Positions 55,274 to 64,000 of a DNA stretch of 64,000 bases are shown here, piece by piece. Origin of the DNA: Anastatus disparis (lineage: Eukaryota; Arthropoda; Insecta; Hymenoptera; Eupelmidae); the NCBI GenBank assembly GCA_017163975.1, contig JAFFSR010000344.1, positions 2,294,001 to 2,358,000 of the forward strand, read 5' to 3'. The notes under the pieces were generated by a model. It had not been told where the DNA came from, did not search any database, and was given only the letters and a program-made list of their open reading frames with translations. Position 1 is the first letter of the stretch. Each line of letters begins with the position of its first letter. Both the position numbers and the translations under genes were made by a program.

Positions 55274-57043
55274 TTAGTTTTCTTATTGTTACTTTTTTTT
55301 TTGCTTTAATCATTATAATTTTTGTTTTCTTATTCTTTAATATCAATTATATACTATTATAATTTTCTTGTAATAACAATTATTTTGATAATAATAACAT
55401 TTCATTTAATATAAGTATTAGCTTCTGCTGTAATAATATTTTTGTATTAATAATTGTATTACTGTAAACGCAAATTCTTGTTACAGTAATAATAATTCTT
55501 TTTTTTTATAATAATTGTTTTTTTTTGTTAATAATGATTCCTTTTCTTTGAAATAATATTTTTTTTGCCCTCTTTTTCTTTATTGTAATTATAATAATTT
55601 TTGTGATAATGATTGTTCTAATATTAATTTTGTGTAATAATAATTCTTTTTTTTTTGTTTTGCTATCAATATATTGTCGGAGTTCATGGTTCAAGATAGT
55701 TATGGTCGCCTTATTCTGTCTTATGACAAACATTTTTTTGTTTACGTAGCTTTTTCTTATATGTTACAGTTGACGCTTGCTTATAGTTATAATTATACTT
55801 AAACATTAATTCTTTTTTTTGTTCAGTGTCAGCACTTCTAAAAAATTTTTTTTAAACATTATTCTTAAATTTATTTATTTTAGTGAAAGTATTCTAAGAT
55901 TTATTTTCGTTTATGCAAGCCTTCACTTGATTTTTCTTTACTTATTTGTTATAATCTATTCCCTCTTCTTGCATTATGTTGCTTCTTCTTTTTTTTCTCT
56001 CTTTTTTTTGCACAATATTCTTGTTTTTAGATTTTTTTTGTTTTAATTGTTCATGTCTCTTTCTTTCTGGCTGTTGATATATGTATGTACATTTTCTTTT
56101 TACGTATACATCCTTTTACTTATGTTATTAATGTCCTTCTTTTTTTTCTATTATTCTTACTACTCTCATTAATACTCCTATAACTAATCTTTTTATAGGA
56201 TTTTTATAATAACCTTCGTCTTTAATTTATAATAATCCATTTATCGATGTATTTTCAGTTTATATATTAGTTTTATGTAATGTTTAACACACTTTTTCTG
56301 CTTTTCTTTATTTTTGTTCGACAAGTTATTACCGTATGTGTCGGACTTGTCACGCACTCTTAGAGTGTGGAGCCGTATCACAAAGATCTTAGAATTCCTC
56401 TTGTGGATAATTTTTATTGTAGAAAATGGACAGGTAGCACGTGTGCATCCTGTAACTATTTCTTGATTGCGTAATGAGCAAGACGTACTTGCCATTCCAC
56501 ATTTTGTCTTAATGATATGTGTGTATTATTTTTCTATTTTTTTTTTTTCTTGAAGGTGTATTGTCGTAGATAGACGTCAGATTCGAGTACTACGCGCTCA
56601 CATTCCTCATGGGATTGGGCTGCATATTGGACACGAACCAAACGTATCAGAGACTTTTCTTTATGATCCTTACGGTAGAAGGTTGATCGTGTTTTGCTTT
56701 TTGAGAGTTTTGCATTTTACCTTTTCTTAATTTTCGTTTTTTTTTCTTTTATTATATATATTTATTTTTGATGTACATAAAATTGTTGTCCTCTTTTTAG
56801 TTTATAATCATGATGTTCTTATTTCCTTGATGCTAAGATTTAACTAGACTCTATGTTCTTTATGTTAGTCAATTTCTTTTTTTTTTTTTTTTTATAATGC
56901 AAAGAGAAGGGGCATTAATAATTCTACATAGCAAATTCAACTAATATATATATATTTTTTTTATTATATTAGTTATTAATTATATCAGTGAAATCTTGAA
57001 CAAACGAAATATCTTGTATTTACATCTTATTGTATTTATTATT

Positions 57044-57160
57044 GCTTTCTCATAGAGAAAGCATTGTATCGATAAAAAAATTTTTTTTCTATTTTTTCAT
57101 TAATTTGTACATATTTGGACTCGGTGAGTCGAAAAAAGTGGTTTCCAGAAAATGTCTGTA

Positions 57161-57197
<37 letters not shown>

Positions 57198-58762
57198 ATG
57201 TATGAATTCAGTTAGTAAACTGTATCTCGAGAACTACTCGATGGATTTGCTTCTAATTTTGCATGGAATTTAGTTTTGTGACTAACTTGCTAAAAAGCTA
57301 TTGATAATTGGTTCTTCTAGCGTAGTTTTCATTTTAAAGTTTTTTTAAGAAGAAAAAAAAAAATTCGATTTTTCGTTTTTTGATGATTTCGTTACTCGAT
57401 GAATTTGCTTCAAAATTTGCATGGAATTTATTTGTGATTGCCCGGATAAAATAAATTTTTAAAAACTGATTTTCTTAGCTTAATTTTAATTTTAGAGCAT
57501 TTTGAAATTAAAAAAAAAAATGTTTCTATTTATTAAGCCAATAAAATCTTAAAAACTACTCGATGGATTTACTTCAAATTTTACATACAATTCAATTTTT
57601 TGATGAACTGGTGCGGAAGCTATTGAGAATTGGTTTTCTTAAAGTAGTTTTTTTTTTAGAATCATTTTAAGAATTTTAAAAAAATTTCGATTTTTCATTT
57701 TTTTTGTATTTTACGTAAACTACTCGAAGAATTTGTTCAAAAATTTTTATGAAACTTAATTTCGACTGCCAATAGTATAAAAAATTTTGTAAACTAATTT
57801 TCTTAGCGCACTTTTAATTTTAGAGCATTTTTAAAAATTTTTTTAAAATTTTTATTTTTAATTTTTTTCTATTTTACGAAACCCATTTGATAGATTTGCT
57901 CCGAAATTTGTATGCAATTTATTCGCTACTGTCTGAAGAAAACAAGCTTTGGAAAACTAATTTTCTCAGCGCAGTTTTAATTTTAGAGCACTTTGAAAAT
58001 TTTTTTAAAAATTTTCATTTTTCATTTATTTTCTATTATGCGTAAACCATACTGTAAATTTTCTCTAAAATTTTTATACAATTAATTCGCTATTTTCTGA
58101 AAAAAATAAGCTTTTGAAAACTAATTTTCTTAGCGTGGTTGCAATTTTAGAGAATTTTAAAGATTTAAAAAAAAATTTCGATTCTTCTTTTCTTATTTTT
58201 TTTTATTCTACGTAAAGTACTCGATAGATTTGTTCTAAAAATTGCAGGGAAATTATTTGCGACTGCCAAAAGAAGGGAAATTTTAAAAAATTGATTTTCA
58301 TAGTGTAGTTTTAATTTTAGAGCATTTTTAAAATTTTGAAAAAGAAATTTTGAAAAGAAAATGTTATTTATTTAACCAGTTAGATCTCGAAAATTACTCG
58401 ATGGATTTGCTTCAAATTTTGTATACCATCTATGTTTTTGTATAACTAGACGGGAAGCTATTGAAAATTGGTATTCATAGAGTAGTTTTTTTTATAGAGC
58501 CATAAACATGAACTGTATTTATATATAAATATGATTGCATTTCATAATGATTAGAAATTTTGTTGTCATCATTCTTTTTATTACATATATGTTCGTAATA
58601 TGTTTTATTGCATATATGTTCGAAATTTATAAAATACAATATGAGTAAATATTAATGTTAGACAATTTTTTAATATTAAAATCACATTTAAATAAATATA
58701 AAAAAATTAATGAAACTCAAAGAACTCTATGAGAAAGCATTCCGCCAAAGCACTTGGCAGCG
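57044..58762 (+). mobile_element. HINE/Helentron-like element H4, nested in L2
   Basis: 5' GCTTTCTCATAGAGAAAGCA (57044), GTCGAAAAAAGTGGTTTCCA, (TG)n at 57162-57196, about seven to eight degenerate ~165-bp units, then TTAATATTAAAATCACATTT, CTCTATGAGAAAGC (58725), hairpin GCCAAAGCACTTGGC and terminal AGCG before a T-run. It shares a ~110-bp 3' block with H3 nearly base for base. Confidence 0.8.
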
Positions 58763-59373
58763 TTTTTTTTTCTTAGTTCTTTTTATAATTACTGACAATG
58801 ATCATATACATTAATAATAAATTTTGTTTTACGACGTGTTAAAATGAACTTATGTGTAATATAAGTATGAACCTTTCTCTGTTTTAACTTAATAATAATG
58901 CTCATTAAGGCGTAATTTCTTTTTTTTCTCTTTTATTTCCTTTTTTTTGCTTGCAATGTTATTTTATAATTATAATAATGATTGTGTATAAGATATTTTA
59001 TTTATATTTATATATCATTTGTTTTTCTATAATTTTTTTTTCTTACATCAATTTCTTTTATGTATGTGTATACTTTTTGTATTTTATAAATTGCTGATTA
59101 AGCCTTAGTCTGCACTTTATATGCATGCATTGAAATACATTTTGTTATACTATGAACTGACTTATTTTTTTGTCGTGATTTTTAAACTTACTAACATGTA
59201 TATATATTTGTATGTTTGTAATGAATGACTTATGTGTAGGTAATTTTATTTTTTATGTTTCCTTTTAGTTATTATTTTATTTTATAAATATTGCATGATC
59301 ATCGGCGTCTGAGGGCCGCGGATAAAATTTTATTTTACTAATTTTATGTATTATTTATAGAATTTTATAATTA

Positions 59374-59910
59374 TTATCCATATTTTTTATTCATTTTCTC
59401 ATGTTTTGGTTTCTTTATTAAATAAACCATTTCTCCTTCTCTAAGGTGTTTAATGTTTTGCTTTTGATCGTAATAACATTTTGATTTATAATTTGATGGC
59501 GTTAAATTAACTTTAGATGGTTGTAGTACTATCCACATAAATAAGGAATACGAGTTCTCCGATGATTTATTAATTTCCGATTCCAAATATTCTTCTATGA
59601 GTTGGTGTCTGAATCTTTTGGTTTTTACTGGTACTTCTGTAATTAACTCATTTTCATGCCTTACTAAATGTGTTTTTATTAATTTTTCTCCAGGTGATTC
59701 AATTATAAATGGTCTTTCTTTTATCAATTCATCAATGTTTTCTATTTTTTCTTTATTTAAATGCTTTGATATTTTGGATTCACTTTGTTTAAATACCTTT
59801 GCTGCTTTATTCTCTTTTTCCTCGCTAGATATATGTAAAATTTGCGCACGTAGCATCATTTTATTCGCTTCATTATTATTTATTCTTTTATTATTATTCA
59901 TTTTAATCAT
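59374..59910 (-). pseudogene. L2 RT-start / integrase-end fusion
   Basis: An open 178-codon frame. The N-terminal half is charged linker (EENKAAKVFKQSESKISKHL-like). Then RFRHQLIEEYLESEINKSSE, NSYSLFMWIV marks the start of the gypsy RT domain. Without a gap it continues KVNLTPSNYKSKCYYDQKQN and LREGEMVYLIKKPK, the small C-terminal domain of integrase, and stops at MNKKYG. Everything between (RT palm with YxDD, RNase H, integrase zinc finger and DDE core) is deleted. The frame overlaps the protease frame's end by four bases (59907-59910). Listed as pseudogene because it cannot be catalytic, although it is open. Confidence 0.75.
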
Positions 59911-60680
59911 TTATTCATTTTAATCATTTCTTCATTATATATTATTTCTTCATTATTCATAATATTCTTGACTTTGCATGCATCTAACTTAACTTCTGGC
60001 GACTTTACTTCTATCGCACTTTCATCAATATTAATACATATGGCATATGCTTTGCCTTCACTATTTTTGGCTTCAAAATTGCCAACTAAGATGCCCGATC
60101 CTGTATCTTGGAGCGGCACGAATTCTATATCTTCACTTATATCTTTGACACGTGTATAATTAATTTGTCTTGTATGAGGAGTGACAATAAAGCATTCTTC
60201 TTCAATAAATGGTATTATATTGTTATTTAATTCTAAGCATTTACGAGCGGCATTAACTTGCCCTTTATATTTATTAATCATATCCCAACCTATTAATCCG
60301 ACGGCATTTATTTGAAAATCATCTGGGACTAGTTGTACTTTACATAATATATTATTCAATAATAGATTTACCTGTCCTAATGACATGCATTCACCTAGAA
60401 TAACACCGTTTATTGTAACGATCTTATGTGAATTTATATACATAAAATTTGATATCATACTTTCTTTTATAACTGATACGTTGGCTCCTGTATCGACGTA
60501 AAAACGACCTTTTTCTGTTTTTAAAAATGGTCCACATAACTCAACTATTGGGGGCTTCCTCCCAGCTTGTATAAACTTTATAGTGCATTTTCGAAAGCTG
60601 GACCGCTCATATCTCTCGGCCTGACTGCTAGCTTGCTCGACTCCACAGGATCCTAGCGTCGAGCATCTTGGGAGTTTAAA
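59907..60680 (-). CDS. L2 protease region, entered by -1 frameshift from gag
   Basis: In the -1 frame from the TTTAAAC heptamer the minus strand is open for about 257 codons to the stop at 59907. It includes CSTLGSCGVEQ near the start and GRFYVDTGANVSVIKESM with the retropepsin active-site DTGA at 60486-60494. The rest contains VGLIGWDMINKYKGQVNAAR; the LIGWDM run corresponds to the conserved ILG/LIGxD motif near the retropepsin C-terminus. No ATG precedes DTGA in this frame, so frameshifting or processing from a Gag fusion is the natural route. The protease would cut the Gag polyprotein during particle maturation. The corresponding frame in L1 is conserved in sequence, then broken. Confidence 0.75.
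   Translation of the reverse strand, partial: FKLPRCSTLGSCGVEQASSQAERYERSSFRKCTIKFIQAGRKPPIVELCGPFLKTEKGRFYVDTGANVSVIKESMISNFMYINSHKIVTINGVILGECMSLGQVNLLLNNILCKVQLVPDDFQINAVGLIGWDMINKYKGQVNAARKCLELNNNIIPFIEEECFIVTPHTRQINYTRVKDISEDIEFVPLQDTGSGILVGNFEAKNSEGKAYAICINIDESAIEVKSPEVKLDACKVKNIMNNEEIIYNEEMIKMNK
60635..60680 (-). promoter_or_regulatory. Candidate -1 ribosomal frameshift signal between gag and protease
   Basis: On the minus strand TTTAAAC (60680-60674) is in the gag frame as T TTA AAC, the X XXY YYZ arrangement. A 9-nt spacer (TCCCAAGAT) follows, then stem GCTCGAC (60664-60658), a 16-nt loop and GTCGAGC (60641-60635). The gag stop TAG lies in the loop. L1 has the same heptamer, spacer length and stem. 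In L2 only, loop GCTAG can also pair with CTAGC just 3' of the stem, allowing a pseudoknot. Confidence 0.75.
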
Positions 60681-62686
60681 GGTTCCTTTTCACCTTGATT
60701 ATCTATTTGTTCGTTACAGTTAAAATTATTATCTGGTCCTCTATCAAAAACATCTCGCCCGTTATTAATATTGTCATTATAATTATTAGTGTTATTATCA
60801 ATATTATTTTGATGACGTGTCTTGCTCTGATGACAATTCTGATTTTTATTATTATTATAGTTATCGCGATTGTTATTGCCTTTGAAATTCATATTATCGT
60901 GTGAATTATTCTTATTATTTAAATTTACGTAAAATTCTCTGTGTTCTTCATTATAAGGTATTTGCTCGTTTATCTGTGACGTAGAATATATATCAGGTGT
61001 CGTGGGAGGCAGTGAATAAGGCATATAAATTACTTGAGTCATGATAGGTTCTGTCGTTGTGTAATTATTTCCCGTGAAGTTGTTTGTTTTTAGTGCATTT
61101 TCAAGTGCGTAACATTCTGCATATGTGTGACCTCGATTCTTGCAATATTCACAAAATTTGTTGTCGTATTCCTTTTTTCTACATTGCGCCTCTTGATGTC
61201 CCGACATATGACAATAACCACATAATTCAACTGTTGGTGCTAATCTAATGTTTGCATTTTGCTGTGCGCTACTCAAGTTTAATGCTGACAACTGATCTGC
61301 AATGCTTTTTAATATACTAGAGAGTTCTGAGGTATTTTCTGCTGAGTTGGTTGGCTGCGGCGTGAATCGTCTTGCGACTGTACGTTGTTCGAATGCGATA
61401 GCTTCGTGTATAGCGTCTCTTAACGTTGTGGGATTCTTTGACCGTACTTGATGCTCTAGTTCCCCCTCCAGTCCAAACAGAAATTGTTCTAAGGCTTCCC
61501 TGTCTGCTTGATTTTTATATGTAGTTTTTTCGAAAGGCAGTAGTGTTCTGGTGGCATCGTAAAAATTAAGAAGATGATTATGCAAGATTTGCGCTCTTAA
61601 TCTGTAGTCTCCTGCGCTCTCGCCAGGCATTTGTTTTATTATTATTATTTCGGCTAATATAGTGTCAGCTCCACCGGCATAACTGTAATGTTTTGTCAAG
61701 TCAGCTAAGAGACCTTCTACTGTATTATACTGCGTTAACCGTGTTGTATAGCCTTCTGCTGCACGGCCTTTGAATTTTGAAGCTAAAAAATTTAATACCC
61801 TTCTCTCTGCTTGTGGTCCATATGTTCTTATAATGTCTCGCACTGATCTACAGAATAATGGCAGTACGTCAGAATTTCCGTCAAAAGTGGGGATCGTATT
61901 TAATGCTTGATATAGCGATAGAATGTTTGGTGGTTCTCTTGCTCTCTCTATTGGAATTGAGTTTGCAAAATTTATATTCGCAGGCAAGTAATGGTTGTCA
62001 TAACCCATGAAAATATCCTGATCATCTCCATAATTATCCCATGCAGATGCACCTCTCATAGCTTGAGGGTTATCTCCTTTATAATTGTCGCTATTACAGG
62101 GTTTATTAGGCTCCAGTGCCATTTGAATTTCGCTAGTCATTCGAGTATTTACTTGCTCTTTTAGCGGAGGATGAATTGACACTTCGTGATCGAGTCCATG
62201 TCTTCTTTCGTATTCATATATTTGCTGTAACATTCTTTCCCGTACTCTTCGATGGATTGTCTCCTCTTGTTGCTGGTTGGATGAGATTTTTAAGTTTTGT
62301 TCTGAGACTTTTTCGACTTTGGTAAATACTTTAGGTCTGGTTCCATTGCATCCTTGACCTGCTACTTCGTCTGCCTTTTCTACTGTTTCGTCTATTTTTT
62401 TCAATGTATTTGAGAGATATACTCTAGCTTCTTCTAAAAATTTCTCGTCGTCTTGTTCTAATTTATGTTTGCCGCCGTCTATTATTGCATTTAATTTTTC
62501 TAATGCTAACTCCATTGAACCTTTATTCTCGGAGTGTTGAATTGCACAGTCTGCCAAAGATAATGCGTTTCGAAGCTCTATGCGCGCTTCCTCTTCCGGG
62601 GTTCTCATAATTTGTTGAAGCGTTAATGGTGATACAAAACCCGCGGCTTCGTCACGTTGATCCGGTTTATTCGTTTCTTCAGGCAT
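60653..62686 (-). CDS. gag: L2 Gag polyprotein, intact
   Basis: Open for 677 codons from the ATG at 62686 (MPEETNKPDQRDE). An in-frame ATG at 62716 adds ten basic residues, but L1 aligns with the shorter start. Numbered from 62716: an N-terminal charged region, a capsid-like central part with LYQALNTIPTFDGNSDVLPL and IIIKQMPGESAGDYRLRAQI, two CCHC-type zinc knuckles at about 499-512 (CGYCHMSGHQEAQC) and 521-534 (CEYCKNRGHTYAEC), both complete, and an Asn-rich tail. Gag forms the particle and packages element RNA. The frame ends PLNSQDARR. All residues expected for function appear present, unlike L1. Confidence 0.88.
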   Translation of the reverse strand: MPEETNKPDQRDEAAGFVSPLTLQQIMRTPEEEARIELRNALSLADCAIQHSENKGSMELALEKLNAIIDGGKHKLEQDDEKFLEEARVYLSNTLKKIDETVEKADEVAGQGCNGTRPKVFTKVEKVSEQNLKISSNQQQEETIHRRVRERMLQQIYEYERRHGLDHEVSIHPPLKEQVNTRMTSEIQMALEPNKPCNSDNYKGDNPQAMRGASAWDNYGDDQDIFMGYDNHYLPANINFANSIPIERAREPPNILSLYQALNTIPTFDGNSDVLPLFCRSVRDIIRTYGPQAERRVLNFLASKFKGRAAEGYTTRLTQYNTVEGLLADLTKHYSYAGGADTILAEIIIIKQMPGESAGDYRLRAQILHNHLLNFYDATRTLLPFEKTTYKNQADREALEQFLFGLEGELEHQVRSKNPTTLRDAIHEAIAFEQRTVARRFTPQPTNSAENTSELSSILKSIADQLSALNLSSAQQNANIRLAPTVELCGYCHMSGHQEAQCRKKEYDNKFCEYCKNRGHTYAECYALENALKTNNFTGNNYTTTEPIMTQVIYMPYSLPPTTPDIYSTSQINEQIPYNEEHREFYVNLNNKNNSHDNMNFKGNNNRDNYNNNKNQNCHQSKTRHQNNIDNNTNNYNDNINNGRDVFDRGPDNNFNCNEQIDNQGEKEPLNSQDARR

Positions 62687-62744
62687 TTTTTTTTTTGTTT
62701 TACGCGACGTTTTCAATCGTATTATTTATATTTTATTTATATGT

Positions 62745-62782
<38 letters not shown>

Positions 62783-63575
62783 TTTTTGTTGTATTTTATT
62801 CAAGCAAGATTCACTTTAATAAATTCACTTATGATTCTTTTATACTGGGTGTAACCAAATTTCACTTTAATAAAACCGATTATTATTCACGTGAACTTAA
62901 TGTTAGTTTTAATTAATATTGTTTTATAGTTAATTTAATAAAATTTCACTTTAATAAAATCGAATATGGCTCAATCGAGTTAAGTTTATCATGCCACTTA
63001 ATATTGATATTGTAATCAGTTTATTCAGATTTCAATTAATTAAAGCACTAATAATTCATTCGAATAAAATTTCACTGTTAAGACTTTTCAACATGCAATT
63101 TAATATTGATAATATAGTTAATTCATGCAGTATTCACTTTAATAAAATTAAACAATAATTCACTTGAATTAAATCAAAATTTTCAGACATGCAATTTAAT
63201 AATTATTATAATTTGAAAGTTCGCAGCGGGCGCATATTCCCCTCGTAGGACGTATAAGGTATGAAAATAAAATTTACTTACCCCAAGATAGTGATGACAG
63301 CGATGTACACATAGAACATCCTCTCGTTGTAATAGTTCTTTTTGTAGTTAATGCTTCCTTCAGAAGTGATATCGTCCTGGCTGTTTCTTGCAGGTTTGGC
63401 TTCCTTCGTAGTACTGTTGAAGTTGCTTCATGTAAATGTTGCTTCCTTCACAAGTAATGTTGTAGTTGGTTCTTGTAGATGTTGCTTCCTTCACAAGTGA
63501 TGTTGTAGTTGTTTCTGGTAGATATATATTTTTCCTTCACAAGCGATACCCCACACCTAGCACCACTTTTTTTTA
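62687..63575 (-). promoter_or_regulatory. L2 leader: primer-site candidate, splice donor, repeats
   Basis: Just inside the LTR, TGGTGCTAGGTGTGGGG (minus strand, 63565-63549) is a primer-site candidate complementary to a tRNA ending CTAGCACCA; L1 has the same with one change. A ~40-54 bp unit containing GTTGCTTCCTTCACAAGTGA repeats about four times at 63345-63545. GGGGTAAGT (63276-63281 holds GTAAGT) is a conserved donor also present in L1 (49228-49233). TTCACTTTAATAAAAT words recur about five times at 62808-63150. (AT)n at 62738-62778. Confidence 0.55.
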
Positions 63576-64000
63576 TGTTACGTTTTAACGTAATTAATTT
63601 ATTATATTGTGGGTATCTTTTTATCACGACTAAGCTTGTTAAATCCAAGTAGTCAATTTGCGTGAAGGTAATTAATTTAATAAGACGATATTTAAAATAA
63701 ACTGTTTGATTTATTATTACGTTAGTCGCAAGAGAGAGAAATGTCTACTGTACTACTGGTGTAGAATCGCTGATACGTCCTCGCTGCGCCGATCGTAGAT
63801 TCGTGCTTCTTTATGCTCTGGTCGGGTTCTAGTAGTCTACATCTCTCTTGGTGCTCTAGTGCCTTGTAGCCTAGTAGGCCGCGGCGTGGTTCGCCCGGTC
63901 GTATTTATACTTGCTGGGTTCGTTGTTTCCCACTTCTTTATTCTTCTAGAAGTTTCTACCTCGTGGCTTCTGTTTTTCCATGCTTTACTTTGTTCGTTCT
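63576..64000 (-). repeat. L2 5' LTR, partial (continues past window end)
   Basis: 425 of an expected 596 bp, aligned without gaps to 51655-52079 with three substitutions (C/A early, and two T/C). In element orientation this is the 3' (U5-side) part of the 5' LTR. Confidence 0.9.

Larger units (their letters stand above)
52251..59373 (-). other. L2 3' non-coding region
   Basis: About 4.7 kb after subtracting HINE H4 and the foldback. No RT, integrase or envelope motifs were recognised. Patches match L1's 3' region (see 41486-46379). A block at about 56590-56690 reads on the minus strand as FYRKDHKEKSLIRLVRVQYA and CERVVLESDVYLRQYT, possibly a coding relic of unknown nature. Long T-runs (+ strand) fill 55280-56060. 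(CT)n at 52400-52420. Confidence 0.5.
51655..64000 (-). mobile_element. Gypsy-type LTR element L2, internally deleted, young, runs off the window end
   Basis: 3' LTR 51655-52250, 5' LTR from 63576 past the window end. Minus-strand order: 5' LTR, primer-site region, repeat-rich leader, gag (62686-60653), -1 frame protease (60680-59907), RT-start/integrase-end fusion (59910-59374), then a long 3' non-coding region with HINE H4 and TTA-FB copy 2. The LTRs start TGTTACG and end CGTAACA. The visible 425 bp of the 5' LTR differ from the 3' LTR at three positions and by no indel. Gag is open over its full length. RT, RNase H and the integrase core are missing, with the same junction as L1. Confidence 0.88.

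Noticed and set aside
52251..57043. Hidden RT or integrase core in L2
   Set aside because: No YxDD-type or DDE-type context found on the minus strand; sequence is T-run rich and lacks open frames beyond about 85 codons.

Overview
The window is AT-rich animal DNA, most likely from an insect. The element set (Helitron/Helentron relatives, CR1-like non-LTR elements, gypsy-type LTR elements, TIR foldbacks) and the codon style fit an arthropod with a TE-dense genome; a parasitoid wasp is possible, but nothing here fixes the species. Only one piece of an ordinary host gene was recognised: the last coding exon of a mitochondrial isoleucyl-tRNA synthetase (2707-2925, +). Almost everything else is mobile DNA, much of it nested.

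Layout. 1-2580: a broken Helitron helicase (-), a C-run tract and an unrecognised small ORF bounded by a 150-bp inverted repeat; this stretch probably lies in the synthetase's last intron. 2707-2990: terminal exon and poly(A) signals. 4735-22862: five same-strand CR1-like non-LTR copies (A-E), head to tail and all broken, with foldback elements inserted in copies C and E. 22863-23680: remnant of an uncharacterised repeat-borne gene (-). 23755-34455: a run of palindromic and TIR elements (arms from under 100 to about 800 bp), a tRNA-derived SINE with target duplications, and a non-LTR fragment. 34700-36160: broken gene (-) with a CIDE-N domain followed by a SAMD3-like region. 36300-50346: a nest of Helentron-like non-autonomous elements (HINE-type) and a gypsy-type LTR element (L1), itself carrying a 1.74-kb solo-LTR-like insert and another HINE. 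51655-64000+: a second, much younger gypsy-type element (L2, minus strand) carrying a HINE and a foldback.

The most interesting system is the L1/L2 LTR family. Both copies keep gag and protease, share one internal deletion joining the start of reverse transcriptase to the integrase C-terminus, and so lack the enzymes for self-mobilisation. Yet L2 has LTRs differing at only 3 of 425 visible positions and an open gag. Gag and protease are connected by what looks like a complete -1 frameshift signal (TTTAAAC, 9-nt spacer, 7-bp GC-rich stem), conserved in both copies. This is consistent with a trans-mobilised, gag-retaining non-autonomous retrotransposon. The nesting order can be read from matching halves and target duplications: HINE H1, then HINE H2 and LTR element L1 inside it, then the solo LTR and HINE H3 inside L1.
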